A model generated the notes under the pieces. It made no database searches, was not told the DNA's origin, and was given only the letters and a program-made list of their open reading frames with translations. A DNA stretch of 64,000 nt from Gammaproteobacteria bacterium (GTDB lineage Bacteria > Pseudomonadota > Gammaproteobacteria > Burkholderiales > Rhodocyclaceae), in NCBI GenBank assembly GCA_029289265.1, contig JARFTX010000003.1, forward strand, positions 1-64,000, in the 5' to 3' direction. The position numbers and the translations under genes are program-made. Numbering within the stretch: position 1 is the stretch's first letter; every line of letters starts with the position of its first letter. This document shows positions 15,371-23,598 of the stretch, in pieces.

Positions 15371-15395
15371 GGCGCGCCGGCGAGCATGGCGCGCC
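15371..15395. terminator. Hairpin after the gamma-carbonic-anhydrase gene
   Basis: Two copies of GGCGCGCC, each self-complementary, flank a 9-nt loop and can form an 8-bp stem 48 nt past the stop of the minus-strand carbonic-anhydrase-like gene. On that strand a short TTGTATACT follows, which lacks a T-run but contains a possible -10 (TATACT) for the SIMPL gene. A weak terminator followed by a new promoter is the most likely reading. Confidence 0.4.
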
Positions 15396-15442
15396 GGTCC
15401 TGTAAAGCGATGTAAATTTTCTTGCGCCTGTTGCGGCGCGCG

Positions 15443-15985
15443 TCATTTTTCGCGCCGTGGCGGGGCGATGTGGCGGGCCTGGGTCGCGTAGAGCCGGGCA
15501 TTCTCGACGTAGTGCTCGGCGTTGATGCGAAGGGCGGCAATATCCTCGTCGGACAGGGTTCGAATGATGCGCCCGGGCGAACCCACGACCAGCGACCGGT
15601 CGGGAATCACCTTGCCCTCGGGGATCAGCGCGTTCGCTCCGATGATGCACTCTTTGCCGATCACCGCGTGGTTGAGGACGACGGCGTTGATGCCGATCAG
15701 TGTGCCGTCGCCCACCGTGCATCCGTGCAACATCGCCATGTGGCCGACCGTGACATGGGCGCCGATGGTGAGCGGCACGCCGTCGTCGTTGTGCAGGATC
15801 GAACCGTCCTGGATGTTGGTGCCGTCACCGATCACGATCGGGTCGTTGTCGCCGCGGATCACTACGTTGTACCAGATGTTGACGTCGCGTCCCGCCTGCA
15901 CCAGGCCGATCACCGTGGCGTTGTCGGCAATCCAGCATCCCTCGCCGAACTGCGGAGTGCGGTCGCCAAGCGCGTATATCGCCAT
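15443..15985 (-). CDS. Gamma-class carbonic anhydrase family protein (YrdA-like)
   Basis: A 180-residue left-handed beta-helix protein of hexapeptide repeats (about residues 15-130), as in YrdA and PaaY. The three zinc-ligand histidines appear as the His of ILHNDDG and the two of VGHMAMLHGC. The family is related to gamma carbonic anhydrases, though many bacterial members show little or no such activity. The ATG at 15985 is preceded by AGAGAGAG. It diverges from rlmJ across 108 bp. The cellular role is not clear. Confidence 0.9.
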   Translation of the reverse strand: MAIYALGDRTPQFGEGCWIADNATVIGLVQAGRDVNIWYNVVIRGDNDPIVIGDGTNIQDGSILHNDDGVPLTIGAHVTVGHMAMLHGCTVGDGTLIGINAVVLNHAVIGKECIIGANALIPEGKVIPDRSLVVGSPGRIIRTLSDEDIAALRINAEHYVENARLYATQARHIAPPRREK

Positions 15986-16093
15986 TATTCTGAGCTCTCT
16001 CTTTCGTAGGTCTGCGTTGGGGCGCCAATGATAGCAAGCGCGCGGCAGCCGCGGTGGTAGCATGCGGGCTCGACCCGTTCATCCCGCGCCTTC

Positions 16094-16939
16094 ATGCTGA
16101 GCTACCGCCACGCGTTTCACGCCGGCAATCACGCCGACGTGCTCAAGCACTTTGTCCTGATCGAGATCCTGCGCTACTACAGCCGCAAGGATAAGCCCTG
16201 GTGGTACATCGAGACCCACGCCGGGGCGGGGTGTTATGCGCTGGAGGCGGACAGGGCGGAGAAGACCAGCGAGCACGTCGATGGAATCGGGCGACTGTGG
16301 CGTCACGATGCGCGCCCGCCGCTCATGGCGCCCTATATCGACGCGGTCGCACAATTCAATCCCCACGGCCGCCTGACGTTCTATCCCGGATCGCCTGCGC
16401 TGGCCATGACGCAGCTGCGCCCTCAGGACCGCATGCGCCTGTTCGAACTTCATCCGGCCGATGCAGCGTTGCTCGAGCGCACCTTCGAGCGCGATGTCGA
16501 TCGTGTCGCGGTGCAGCGGACCGACGGATTCGCCGGAATGCGGGCATTGTTGCCGCCACCCACGCGTCGGGCGGTGGTGTTGATCGACCCGTCCTACGAG
16601 GTCAAGGACGACTATCGCAAGGTGGTGGACGCGCTCGGCGACGCTCTGAGGCGCTTTCCGGGCGGGACCTACGTCGTCTGGTATCCGATGCTCACCCGGC
16701 CCGAGGCGCGCCAATTGCCCGGAAGGCTTGCGCGCCTCGGAGCGGTCGATTGGCTCGACGTGCGGCTCGCGGTCGGCCGGCCCGCGGCCGACGGGTTCGG
16801 CATGTTCGGCAGCGGCCTCTTCATCGTCAATCCGCCCTATGTGTTGCCGGAGGTGCTCGAGCAGGCGCTGCCATGGCTGGTGTCGGTGCTCGGCGTTGAC
16901 GACAGTGCGGGCTTCGACCTGGAGTTCCACATCGAATGA
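16094..16939 (+). CDS. rlmJ: 23S rRNA (adenine(2030)-N6)-methyltransferase RlmJ
   Basis: A 281-residue Rossmann-fold methyltransferase that modifies A2030 of 23S rRNA. The N-terminal LSYRHAFHAGNHADVLKH is the family hallmark. THAGAGCY is part of the S-adenosylmethionine site, and LIDPSYEVKDDY carries the catalytic DPxY motif, with Ser in place of the second Pro of the E. coli DPPY. Length is standard. Its stop overlaps the MazG-like gene by four bases (ATGA), implying coupled translation. Confidence 0.95.
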   Translation: MLSYRHAFHAGNHADVLKHFVLIEILRYYSRKDKPWWYIETHAGAGCYALEADRAEKTSEHVDGIGRLWRHDARPPLMAPYIDAVAQFNPHGRLTFYPGSPALAMTQLRPQDRMRLFELHPADAALLERTFERDVDRVAVQRTDGFAGMRALLPPPTRRAVVLIDPSYEVKDDYRKVVDALGDALRRFPGGTYVVWYPMLTRPEARQLPGRLARLGAVDWLDVRLAVGRPAADGFGMFGSGLFIVNPPYVLPEVLEQALPWLVSVLGVDDSAGFDLEFHIE

Positions 16940-17292
16940 ACGACGCCGACACGCTGTTGACACTCCGGGCGCGGTTGCGCGAGTTCGCCGCCGAGCGGCA
17001 GTGGGAACGCTTTCACACGCCGAAAAATCTGGCGATGGCGCTCGCCGGGGAGGCAGGCGAGGTGCTCGAGCACTTCCAGTGGCTCACCGCCGACGAATCG
17101 GTCGCGCTCGCGCCCGAGATGCGCGATGAGGTCGCGCTCGAACTGGCCGATGTGCTGTGCTACCTGGTGCGACTCGCCGACGTGCTGGAGATCAACCTGG
17201 CCGACGCGTCCGAGCGCAAGCTCGCGATCAATGCGCTGCGCTACCCGGTGGACAAGGCGCGCGGCCGTTCCGACAAGTACGACAGACTGTGA
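16936..17292 (+). CDS. MazG-like nucleotide pyrophosphohydrolase
   Basis: A 118-residue all-helical protein of the MazG/dCTP pyrophosphatase superfamily, expected to hydrolyse non-canonical or excess nucleoside triphosphates to the monophosphate and pyrophosphate. The metal-binding pattern E-x2-E ... E-x2-D is seen in LAGEAGEVLEHFQW and EVALELADVLCYL. The tail LRYPVDKARGRSDKY is typical of the short MazG-like hydrolases. It is coupled to rlmJ by a four-base overlap, a pairing that hints at shared expression rather than a shared pathway. Confidence 0.9.
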   Translation: MNDADTLLTLRARLREFAAERQWERFHTPKNLAMALAGEAGEVLEHFQWLTADESVALAPEMRDEVALELADVLCYLVRLADVLEINLADASERKLAINALRYPVDKARGRSDKYDRL

Positions 17293-17372
17293 AATTTCAC
17301 CCCGCACGGCGCCACGTTACGTTTGGGTTGCCGCAGCATTTCTGAAACAATATCGGCCTTTCGTAACCGGGA

Positions 17373-18962
17373 TTGTCGAGCGTGGAACTCTCACACGTCA
17401 GCGAGTTGGAGAAAGCGACGCAGAAGGGCCGGTCGGAGCTGTTCCGCTTCGGCATGGGGCTGCTGTTCATCATCGGGGTGATGCTGTTCACGATTGCCCG
17501 CGGTGGCGACCAGGTGAGCCTCTACATCGTCATCGCGGCGATGATCGGCGGTTACATGGCGATGAACATCGGCGCCAACGACGTCGCCAACAACGTCGGG
17601 CCGGCGGTCGGCTCGAAGGCGCTCACCCTCGCCGGGGCGCTGGTGATTGCCGCCGTATTCGAGGCCGCCGGTGCAATCATCGCGGGCGGCGAGGTGGTCG
17701 GCACGATCCGCAGCGGCATTATCGACCCGTCGATGATTCCCGACGGACGGACTTTCATCTGGGTGATGATGTCCGCGCTGCTGGCGGCGGCCTTGTGGCT
17801 CAACATCGCCACCGCGATCGGCGCCCCGGTATCGACCACCCACTCCATCGTCGGCGCCGTGCTGGGGGCCGGGGTCGCGGCGAGCGGCTTCGCCATCGTG
17901 AACTGGCCCACCATGGGGCGGATCGCCGCGAGCTGGGTGATCTCGCCGGTGATGGGCGGACTGATCGCGGCAGGCTTCCTCTATCTCATCAAGCGCACGA
18001 TCACCTATCGCCCTGACATGGTTGCCGCTGCCCGCGTCATGGTGCCGTACCTGGTCGGCTGCATGGCGCTCGCGTTCGGCACCTACCTGATGACCAAGGG
18101 CCTCGATCGGATCTGGAAGGTTACGACTTCACAAGCTTTCATGGTCGGGGCAGTGGTGGCGATCACTGTGTTCTTCGTGGTGCGCCCGCTCGTCTTGCGT
18201 CGCGCCAAGACAATGGCGAACTCCAAGCAGGCCGTGAATCAGCTGTTTACCGCGCCGCTGATCTTCGCCGCGGCGCTCCTGAGTTTCGCCCACGGCTCGA
18301 ACGATGTCGCCAATGCCGTCGGACCGCTTGCCGCGATCGTCGAAGTGGTGAACTCGGGCGGCGGCGAGATCTCCCGCACCGCCCCGATCCCGCTGTGGGT
18401 GATGGTGGTCGGTGGAATCGGCATTGCAATCGGCCTGGCCCTGTTCGGGCCCAAGGTGATCCGGACGGTCGGAACCGAGATCACCGAGCTCGACCAGATG
18501 CGCGCCTTCTGCATCGCGATGGCAGCCACCATCACGGTGATTCTGGCCAGTCACTTCGGCATCCCGGTGAGTTCGACCCACATCGCAGTGGGTGGCGTCT
18601 TCGGTGTCGGTTTCCTGCGCGAGTACTTGAAGAGCAACTACGCCCGCATCGTCGAGGATATCAAGGCCCATCACCCCGAAGGCGATCAGGCTGCGATCGA
18701 TGCCTTCATGGCCCGATTCGCCACGGCGTCGATCGAGGAAAAAGGCGCGATGCTGCAGGAGCTCAAGCGCCAATCCAAGCAACGTCTCGACCCGGCGCAT
18801 TTTTCGAAGACCGAGCGCAAGGACCTGCGCAAGGTCTATCGCCAGGAACTCGTCAAGCGTTCGCAACTGCTGCGCATCGTGGCCGCCTGGGTCGTGACGG
18901 TGCCGGCCTCGGCGCTGATGGCGGGGTTCCTGTTCTTCACGATCAAGGGCATGATGAGCTGA
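17373..18962 (+). CDS. Inorganic phosphate transporter, PiT family
   Basis: A polytopic inner-membrane protein of about 529 residues with two inverted repeats marked by GANDVANNVGPAVGS (N-half) and GSNDVANAVGPLA (C-half), the PiT phosphate-binding signatures. It should take up phosphate with protons or as a metal-phosphate complex. After the core a roughly 100-residue hydrophilic segment (about 430-505) precedes a last membrane helix. No ATG starts the frame: a TTG at 17373 or a GTG at 17382 is used, neither with a strong ribosome-binding site. No PhoU or DUF47 partner lies next to it. Confidence 0.93.
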   Translation: MSSVELSHVSELEKATQKGRSELFRFGMGLLFIIGVMLFTIARGGDQVSLYIVIAAMIGGYMAMNIGANDVANNVGPAVGSKALTLAGALVIAAVFEAAGAIIAGGEVVGTIRSGIIDPSMIPDGRTFIWVMMSALLAAALWLNIATAIGAPVSTTHSIVGAVLGAGVAASGFAIVNWPTMGRIAASWVISPVMGGLIAAGFLYLIKRTITYRPDMVAAARVMVPYLVGCMALAFGTYLMTKGLDRIWKVTTSQAFMVGAVVAITVFFVVRPLVLRRAKTMANSKQAVNQLFTAPLIFAAALLSFAHGSNDVANAVGPLAAIVEVVNSGGGEISRTAPIPLWVMVVGGIGIAIGLALFGPKVIRTVGTEITELDQMRAFCIAMAATITVILASHFGIPVSSTHIAVGGVFGVGFLREYLKSNYARIVEDIKAHHPEGDQAAIDAFMARFATASIEEKGAMLQELKRQSKQRLDPAHFSKTERKDLRKVYRQELVKRSQLLRIVAAWVVTVPASALMAGFLFFTIKGMMS

Positions 18963-19000
18963 GTCTCTCGGAAGCCGATCGACAGGAGCCTGGTCGCATC

Positions 19001-19327
19001 ATGTCGTGGTTCGAAATCAGCACATTGGGCGTGTTCGCCGCGCTCGTGTGGTTCTGGCTCGACAGCATCCGCGTGCGCGAATTCGGCGTGCGTGCCGCGC
19101 GAGAAAGTTGCCAGCGTGAAGGCGTCCAATTGCTCGACGAGACAGTCGCCTGCCGGAGGCTGCGCCCGGCACGCAACGACAACGGCCATCTGGCGCTGAT
19201 GCGACTCTACGAGTTCGAGTATTCGGGCAGCGGACACGACCGCTACCGCGGTTGGGTGATGCTCCTCGGCACCGAGGTCGTGATGCTCGATCTCAGTGCC
19301 CATCGGGCCCAGCACCCGTCGGGCTGA
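19001..19327 (+). CDS. DUF3301 domain protein
   Basis: A 108-residue protein with one N-terminal membrane helix (about 5-21) followed by a soluble domain carrying CQREGVQLLDETVACRRLRPARN, which matches the DUF3301 family of beta- and gammaproteobacteria. Function is unknown. The start at 19001 has CAGGAG 12 nt upstream, 38 nt after the phosphate transporter stop, so the two may share a transcript. Confidence 0.85.
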   Translation: MSWFEISTLGVFAALVWFWLDSIRVREFGVRAARESCQREGVQLLDETVACRRLRPARNDNGHLALMRLYEFEYSGSGHDRYRGWVMLLGTEVVMLDLSAHRAQHPSG

Positions 19328-19369
19328 GCAGGGCGTGCGGACGGACGGAAGAGTGTGCAGCCGGGAGGA

Positions 19370-19996
19370 TCACCCGATCGCGCGCAGGAACTCCTGACGC
19401 AGAGGGATCGACGTCTCGAACTCGCCGCTGTAGGCCTGGGTGACGACGCGTTCGTCACCGCGCCGGTCTTCGCCCAGCAACAGGCAGAGCTGTTCGGCTT
19501 CGATCACGCAGGCAGCGCCGCGCGCCTGACCGTGGCGCAGCAGCGCGTCGGCGATGTCGCGGGTCATCCACTCCTGGTAGGTGAATCGGTGGCCGATCGC
19601 ATCCACCATGCGTGCGATGCGGCCAAAGCCGTGGAGCCGGCCGCCGGGCAGGTAGGCGACATGCGCCACCCCGCGAAACGGCACCAGATGATGCGGGCAG
19701 ACGCCATGCACGGCGATGCCGCGGATCACCACCATGTCGCCGCGGATGTCCTCGAAGCCCTCGCCGAGCGCTTCGGCCGGGTCGAGCTCGTAGCCGCCGA
19801 GCAGCCGCCGTTGCCACAGCTCGCGCACGCGTCGAGCCGTGCGCCCCGTGTGTGCGCCTTCGGGCGAGATGCCGCAGGCGCGCAGCAAGTCGGCGACTGC
19901 CGCCTCGAAGGCGACCGGGTCGAACTGCGCCTGACGAGGGATGCCGATTGCCCCGGCAGTTGGGTGCGGGGCGGCATGTGCTGAATCGTCGTGCAT
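19370..19996 (-). CDS. folE: GTP cyclohydrolase I
   Basis: A 208-residue enzyme converting GTP to 7,8-dihydroneopterin triphosphate, the first step of tetrahydrofolate synthesis. The zinc-ligand motif GVCPHHLVPF and the second cysteine in EAEQLCLLLG are intact, as are GFGRIARMVD and FTYQEWMTRDIADAL. The first 35 residues are variable. Upstream on the same strand lie the kinase-like orphan (118 nt away) and fabI, so a shared transcript is possible though not certain. Confidence 0.95.
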   Translation of the reverse strand: MHDDSAHAAPHPTAGAIGIPRQAQFDPVAFEAAVADLLRACGISPEGAHTGRTARRVRELWQRRLLGGYELDPAEALGEGFEDIRGDMVVIRGIAVHGVCPHHLVPFRGVAHVAYLPGGRLHGFGRIARMVDAIGHRFTYQEWMTRDIADALLRHGQARGAACVIEAEQLCLLLGEDRRGDERVVTQAYSGEFETSIPLRQEFLRAIG

Positions 19997-20114
19997 CGCT
20001 GGGCCTCTGACGGTTGCTTCGTCCCATCATACGCGCCCGATACCGCCTGCGGCGACCGCATAGTCGGATCTCGAGCCGGTCGCAGTCTCGCGGCTGCGCC
20101 GCCTCTTCCGACGT

Positions 20115-20711
20115 TCAGGCGATGAACACGGGGTCCGACAACACCAGCGTGCCGTCCTTGCGCATCATCAGGTTGTCGGCATTGAGGAGGTCCGGGAGCA
20201 CCTGGTATTCCTCGATGAAGTCCGACAAGGCCCGCAGCGATTCGCGCATGCCCTCGTTGATGTCGAGCGGATGAGTCACCATGTGGTGAAGCGCGATGCG
20301 CCCCATATCCATGCCGAGCCGGCTCCACTGCTGGCAGGCGCTCCAGTACATCTCGAGCAGCTTCGCCGCGAGCAACGCCGCATCGGAGCCGACCGGAAGT
20401 GGATAGAGCTTCTCCATCTCCAGCAGATGGAAGGGGTAGCCCGAACAGGCCCGCCCGACGATGCCGTGGTCGGCATGCACGATCGGGAAATGCGGGCCCC
20501 GCGGCCGGTCCTCGGCGGTGTACAGGAAATAATCGGCCGGCGAACTGATCACCTTGTAGACCCGCTCGCCATCGCCCTTGTCGAAGACGATGCTGTACTC
20601 GCCTCGCCCGATCTCGCGCTTGCCCTGAAGCAGGGGATGCTCGGGAGCGGGGTCGGGCAGAACGATGGCCTGTCTTCCGAGTTTGGCGCGAGCCTCGTCA
20701 AGATCGATCAT
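20115..20711 (-). CDS. Orphan protein with protein-kinase-like fold features
   Basis: A 198-residue cytoplasmic protein I cannot assign to a named family. The N-half has REIGRGEYSIVFD, like a kinase glycine-rich loop, then VYKVI, a candidate ATP-binding lysine, and LLEMEKLYPL, hinge-like. The C-half has LPDLLNADNLMMR ... TLVLSDP, which resembles the catalytic loop (D-x4/5-N) and metal-binding DxG/DP segment of APH- or phage-type kinases, but spacing differs by one residue and HRD is absent. It starts 17 nt after the fabI stop on the same strand and precedes folE. A degenerate kinase is inferred; activity is unproven. Confidence 0.55.
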   Translation of the reverse strand: MIDLDEARAKLGRQAIVLPDPAPEHPLLQGKREIGRGEYSIVFDKGDGERVYKVISSPADYFLYTAEDRPRGPHFPIVHADHGIVGRACSGYPFHLLEMEKLYPLPVGSDAALLAAKLLEMYWSACQQWSRLGMDMGRIALHHMVTHPLDINEGMRESLRALSDFIEEYQVLPDLLNADNLMMRKDGTLVLSDPVFIA

Positions 20712-20728
20712 CGGGACGCATCCTGGCC

Positions 20729-21508
20729 TCAGGCCATGATGTTGTAGCCTGCATCGACGAAGTGCACCCCGCCGCTGACGAGACGTCCCGCATCCGACAC
20801 CAGAAAGGCGGTGAGGGCGCCGATGTCCTCGGGCGTGACCAGCCTGTGCATGGGAGAGCGTTCGACCGCTGCGGCCATCAGGGCATCGAAGCCGGCAATG
20901 CCCGAGGCAGCGCGGGTCATAAGCGGGCCGGGGGAGACCGCGTTGACGCGAATGTTCTTGACGCCCAGCTCGGCTGCCATGTAGCGCGTCGCCGCCTCGA
21001 GCGCCGCCTTGCACAGGCCCATCACGCCGTAGTTGGGGATGACCTTCTCGCTGCCGAGATAGGTCATGGTCACGAGCGACCCGCCGCCGGCCTTCTCCAT
21101 CAGGGGTTCGGCCAGGCGCGCGAGTCGCACGAAGGAGTGCGTGGACACATCCATCGCCATCGCGAAGCCGTCCGGGGAGGTGTCGACCACGCGTCCGTGC
21201 AGGTCGTCGCGCTTGGCGAAGGCCATGCTATGGACGGCGAAATCGAGTTTGCCGTGGGTCGCGCAGATCTGGTCGAACACTTGCGAGAGCGTCTCGGGGC
21301 GTGTCACATCCATCAGGTAGACGTCTTTCACGCCGAGGCGGTGGATCACCGGTTCGATGAAGGCGCGGGTCTTCTCGTTCTGGTAGGTGACGACGAGCGT
21401 CGCGCCGGCTTGAGCGCAGGCCTCGGCAACTCCGGTCGAGATCGACTTTTCGTTGGCGATCCCGGTAATCAGGCCGACCTTGCCGGTGAGATCGATGATC
21501 GGGGGCAT
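20729..21508 (-). CDS. fabI: Enoyl-[acyl-carrier-protein] reductase (NADH)
   Basis: A 259-residue short-chain dehydrogenase that reduces the trans-2-enoyl-ACP double bond in the last step of each fatty acid elongation cycle; FabI is the triclosan target. The nucleotide-binding GIANEKSIS replaces the usual GxxxGxG as in all FabI, and the Y-x6-K pair is Tyr160/Lys167 in NYGVMGLCKA. GGTHFVDAGYN-like C-terminus (GGVHFVDAGYN) is present. The ATG at 21508 has AGGAGAATCC upstream. A possible -10 (TATACT) lies about 110 nt upstream near 21625. Confidence 0.97.
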   Translation of the reverse strand: MPPIIDLTGKVGLITGIANEKSISTGVAEACAQAGATLVVTYQNEKTRAFIEPVIHRLGVKDVYLMDVTRPETLSQVFDQICATHGKLDFAVHSMAFAKRDDLHGRVVDTSPDGFAMAMDVSTHSFVRLARLAEPLMEKAGGGSLVTMTYLGSEKVIPNYGVMGLCKAALEAATRYMAAELGVKNIRVNAVSPGPLMTRAASGIAGFDALMAAAVERSPMHRLVTPEDIGALTAFLVSDAGRLVSGGVHFVDAGYNIMA

Positions 21509-21529
21509 GAAGGATTCTCCTTGGTTTTG

Positions 21530-21548
21530 CTGCGTTGCAGCAACGCAG
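21530..21548. promoter_or_regulatory. Palindrome in the fabI leader
   Basis: CTGCGTTG-CAG-CAACGCAG is a perfect 8-bp inverted repeat with a 3-nt centre, 22 nt upstream of the fabI ATG, followed on the plus strand by TGTTGCGTTTTT. About 80 nt further upstream TGCAG-N6-CTGCA surrounds TATATT. The first could be an operator or a leader hairpin, the second overlaps a candidate fabI promoter. Confidence 0.35.
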
Positions 21549-21685
21549 TGTTGCGTTTTTCCACCATCGAAAGGTGGAGGAATGAGGGATTCGTGAAATG
21601 CTTCCGCATCAGTGCTTGCAGTATATTCTGCAATGCAGCATTCTAGAACCACCGGAGCGCGACGCGTTCCATTGCGAACACGGCA

Positions 21686-22186
21686 ATGACACAAAAGACG
21701 TACATCTTCATGGACTTCGACGGCGTCACCCATCCTTGGGGCGAAGTCGAGGACTTTCGCAGCCTGCCGCTGATCGAAGCGGTAGTGCGCGACTTCGAAG
21801 AAGCGAGAATCGTCATCGCCTCGGACTGGCGAATGCTGTTTTCGCTGTCGAAGCTGGTGAGCCGCTTTGCCGCGGACATCCAACCGCGGGTTGCCGGCGC
21901 AACGCCCCATCTGATCCCGAAGCGCGGAGCCGAGTTGCATGGACTGCGCGAGCGCGAGGCGATGCTGTGGCTTGGTCAGCACGAGCCCGAGGTGTCGCGC
22001 ACTGCCTGGTGTGCGATCGACGATGCGCCGGGCAACTGGTTGACGCGCTCGCGCCTCGTGCTCACCGATTTCAAACGCGGCTTCACCGACGAGGATGCCC
22101 AGGCTCTACGGCGCATGCTCGAGACGTTGCGGGGCAACGCGTACCTCGAGCCTCCTGCGCGGCCGTCTCTGCTGTACTCCGCCTGA
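21686..22186 (+). CDS. HAD-like phosphatase domain protein
   Basis: A 166-residue protein with an N-terminal haloacid-dehalogenase motif MDFDGV (nucleophile Asp10, acid Asp12). Motif II is in VIASDWR, the later Lys-type region around IPKRGAE, and an acidic pair in AIDDAPGNW. This arrangement matches the HAD domain family found in RNA-repair proteins and in stand-alone hydrolases. The substrate is unknown. The start at 21686 is 177 nt from fabI, which diverges from it; the next gene follows after 23 nt. Confidence 0.8.
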   Translation: MTQKTYIFMDFDGVTHPWGEVEDFRSLPLIEAVVRDFEEARIVIASDWRMLFSLSKLVSRFAADIQPRVAGATPHLIPKRGAELHGLREREAMLWLGQHEPEVSRTAWCAIDDAPGNWLTRSRLVLTDFKRGFTDEDAQALRRMLETLRGNAYLEPPARPSLLYSA

Positions 22187-22209
22187 GCCGGCGGGTAGCG
22201 GCTTCGAGC

Positions 22210-22995
22210 ATGAATCCTTCCTCGACGAGCCCGGCCGCGCCGATCCCTGTGGACGCGCTGGCCACGGTCGCTTCACCTCAGACACAGAAGCTCGCCGCCC
22301 GGCTTGCGCAGGACGCGTTCTCCCAGATCTTTCGTGCGACAGTGGGCGAGGACGACGCCGGACGGGGTCGCGCAGTGGCGGCGCTGCAATCGCAGTTGCT
22401 CGAATGGGCCGATGCAGCCGATCACGACGATGCGCGCAGCCTGCGGTTGGCGCTCCTGATGACGGGTCTCGACCAATGGGGCGTCGCCTACAGCAAGGCC
22501 TTCGCGCTGCAGGCGATTCCCGGGCTGACGGAGCTGCTCGGCGGATTGCGTACCAGCCTGGAGGCCCGCGACGACGCGCGGCTTCAGCGCCAATATGCAG
22601 CGATCGAGGCGGCGGAGGCCAATGCGATCGACTTCAAGATCGATCTGCGACGCAGCATCCATCTGGCATTGTGGTACGCGATGATCTCGGGTGACGACCG
22701 CGACCAGGCGACTGCCGTTCTCGTTCAGCTCGGCGGGATGCTTTTCGCACTGGTCAGGCAGATGCCCGAGTTGGGCTGGCGGCTCGTCGCCGACACCCTG
22801 GCTCACATCCAGATCAGGTGCCTTGCCGAGGGGCTCGCAGCCGAGGGCCTCGCGCGGGAGACGACGGAGAGCCTGTTCGGCGCGCTGTCGCAGGAATTGC
22901 CTTCAGACCGTCGCGATCTGATCATGGCCCACGCGGCCCAGACCGTGATCGCCTGGCAACAGGCGAACCGATCCGGTTCCGGGCAGGTGCATTGA
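22210..22995 (+). CDS. Hypothetical alpha-helical protein
   Basis: A 261-residue protein rich in Ala, Leu, Asp and Gln, with no signal peptide and one moderately hydrophobic segment (QATAVLVQLGGMLFALVRQM). Predicted to be almost all helical. I do not recognise a family or catalytic motif. It follows the HAD gene by 23 nt and probably shares its transcript. The ATG at 22210 has no strong ribosome-binding site; the frame stays open well upstream, so the start could lie further 5'. Confidence 0.6.
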   Translation: MNPSSTSPAAPIPVDALATVASPQTQKLAARLAQDAFSQIFRATVGEDDAGRGRAVAALQSQLLEWADAADHDDARSLRLALLMTGLDQWGVAYSKAFALQAIPGLTELLGGLRTSLEARDDARLQRQYAAIEAAEANAIDFKIDLRRSIHLALWYAMISGDDRDQATAVLVQLGGMLFALVRQMPELGWRLVADTLAHIQIRCLAEGLAAEGLARETTESLFGALSQELPSDRRDLIMAHAAQTVIAWQQANRSGSGQVH

Positions 22996-23050
22996 CGCGG
23001 CCTGCGGCCGCGCAGCACGAAGCGCCGAGTGTCCCGCACTCGGGCAGGAA

Positions 23051-23350
23051 TCAGGCCTCGTCGCCGCTTTCCGGGGCCTGCTCGCGCTGGTACTGGTAGA
23101 GCATCCGGTTACAGTCGGCACAGGACACGATGCGGCGCACGTCGTTGGCGTCGTGCAGACCCATCTCCTTCAGATTCGCCGAGCCGCAGCGATTGCAGGC
23201 GGGCGCCTGCTGGTTGTGCGTGGCGAGATAGTCGGCCAGCTCGGGCAGCGCGCGCTGCGCGTCCTGATGGCGGCGGTGCATGTGCAGGACGAACAGGCAG
23301 CCGAACAGGAAGGTGAACGCGATCAGGATGGGGAAGGGAATGTCGGTCAT
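23051..23350 (-). CDS. Small membrane protein with C-terminal zinc ribbon
   Basis: A 99-residue protein: one membrane helix near the N-terminus (about 6-24), a short helical linker, then a four-cysteine zinc-ribbon-like element (CNRCG and CADC) and an acidic tail. The arrangement suggests a membrane-tethered metal-binding domain; function is unknown. It is the last of three minus-strand genes after DUF1415 and the methyltransferase, but a 248-bp gap separates it from the latter. Confidence 0.7.
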   Translation of the reverse strand: MTDIPFPILIAFTFLFGCLFVLHMHRRHQDAQRALPELADYLATHNQQAPACNRCGSANLKEMGLHDANDVRRIVSCADCNRMLYQYQREQAPESGDEA

Positions 23351-23598
23351 GGCATCGGGGGTCGGCGCTGCGCCGCCCTGAACTGTGGGCCAGACCCGAG
23401 CTTACGCGGGTTCGACGCCTGAAGACTTCGCCGAGATCAAGTTTCGGAGGGGCCGTCGATGGTACCCCGGATCTCGCCGACTCAGGACGACGCAGCTCGC
23501 TTCGCCATCGCTGCGGGGCAGCAAGTACTGCGAGATTCCGATCCGGACCGAGTGAAAAAATCCATTCACGTCCTTGTGGGGACGTTCCGTCGCCGCCA
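23351..23598 (-). other. 248-bp interval with a doubtful 65-codon reading frame
   Basis: On the minus strand an ATG at 23599 overlaps the methyltransferase stop (TGATG) and opens a 65-codon frame ending at 23402 (MAATERPHKDV...). Third-position G+C is visibly lower than in neighbours and I see no family resemblance, so it may be chance. No tRNA, terminator with T-run or repeat was seen here. Confidence 0.3.

Noticed and set aside
23400-23430. GGTTCGACGCC resembling a tRNA T-loop
   Set aside because: No matching acceptor, D or anticodon arms could be folded around it.
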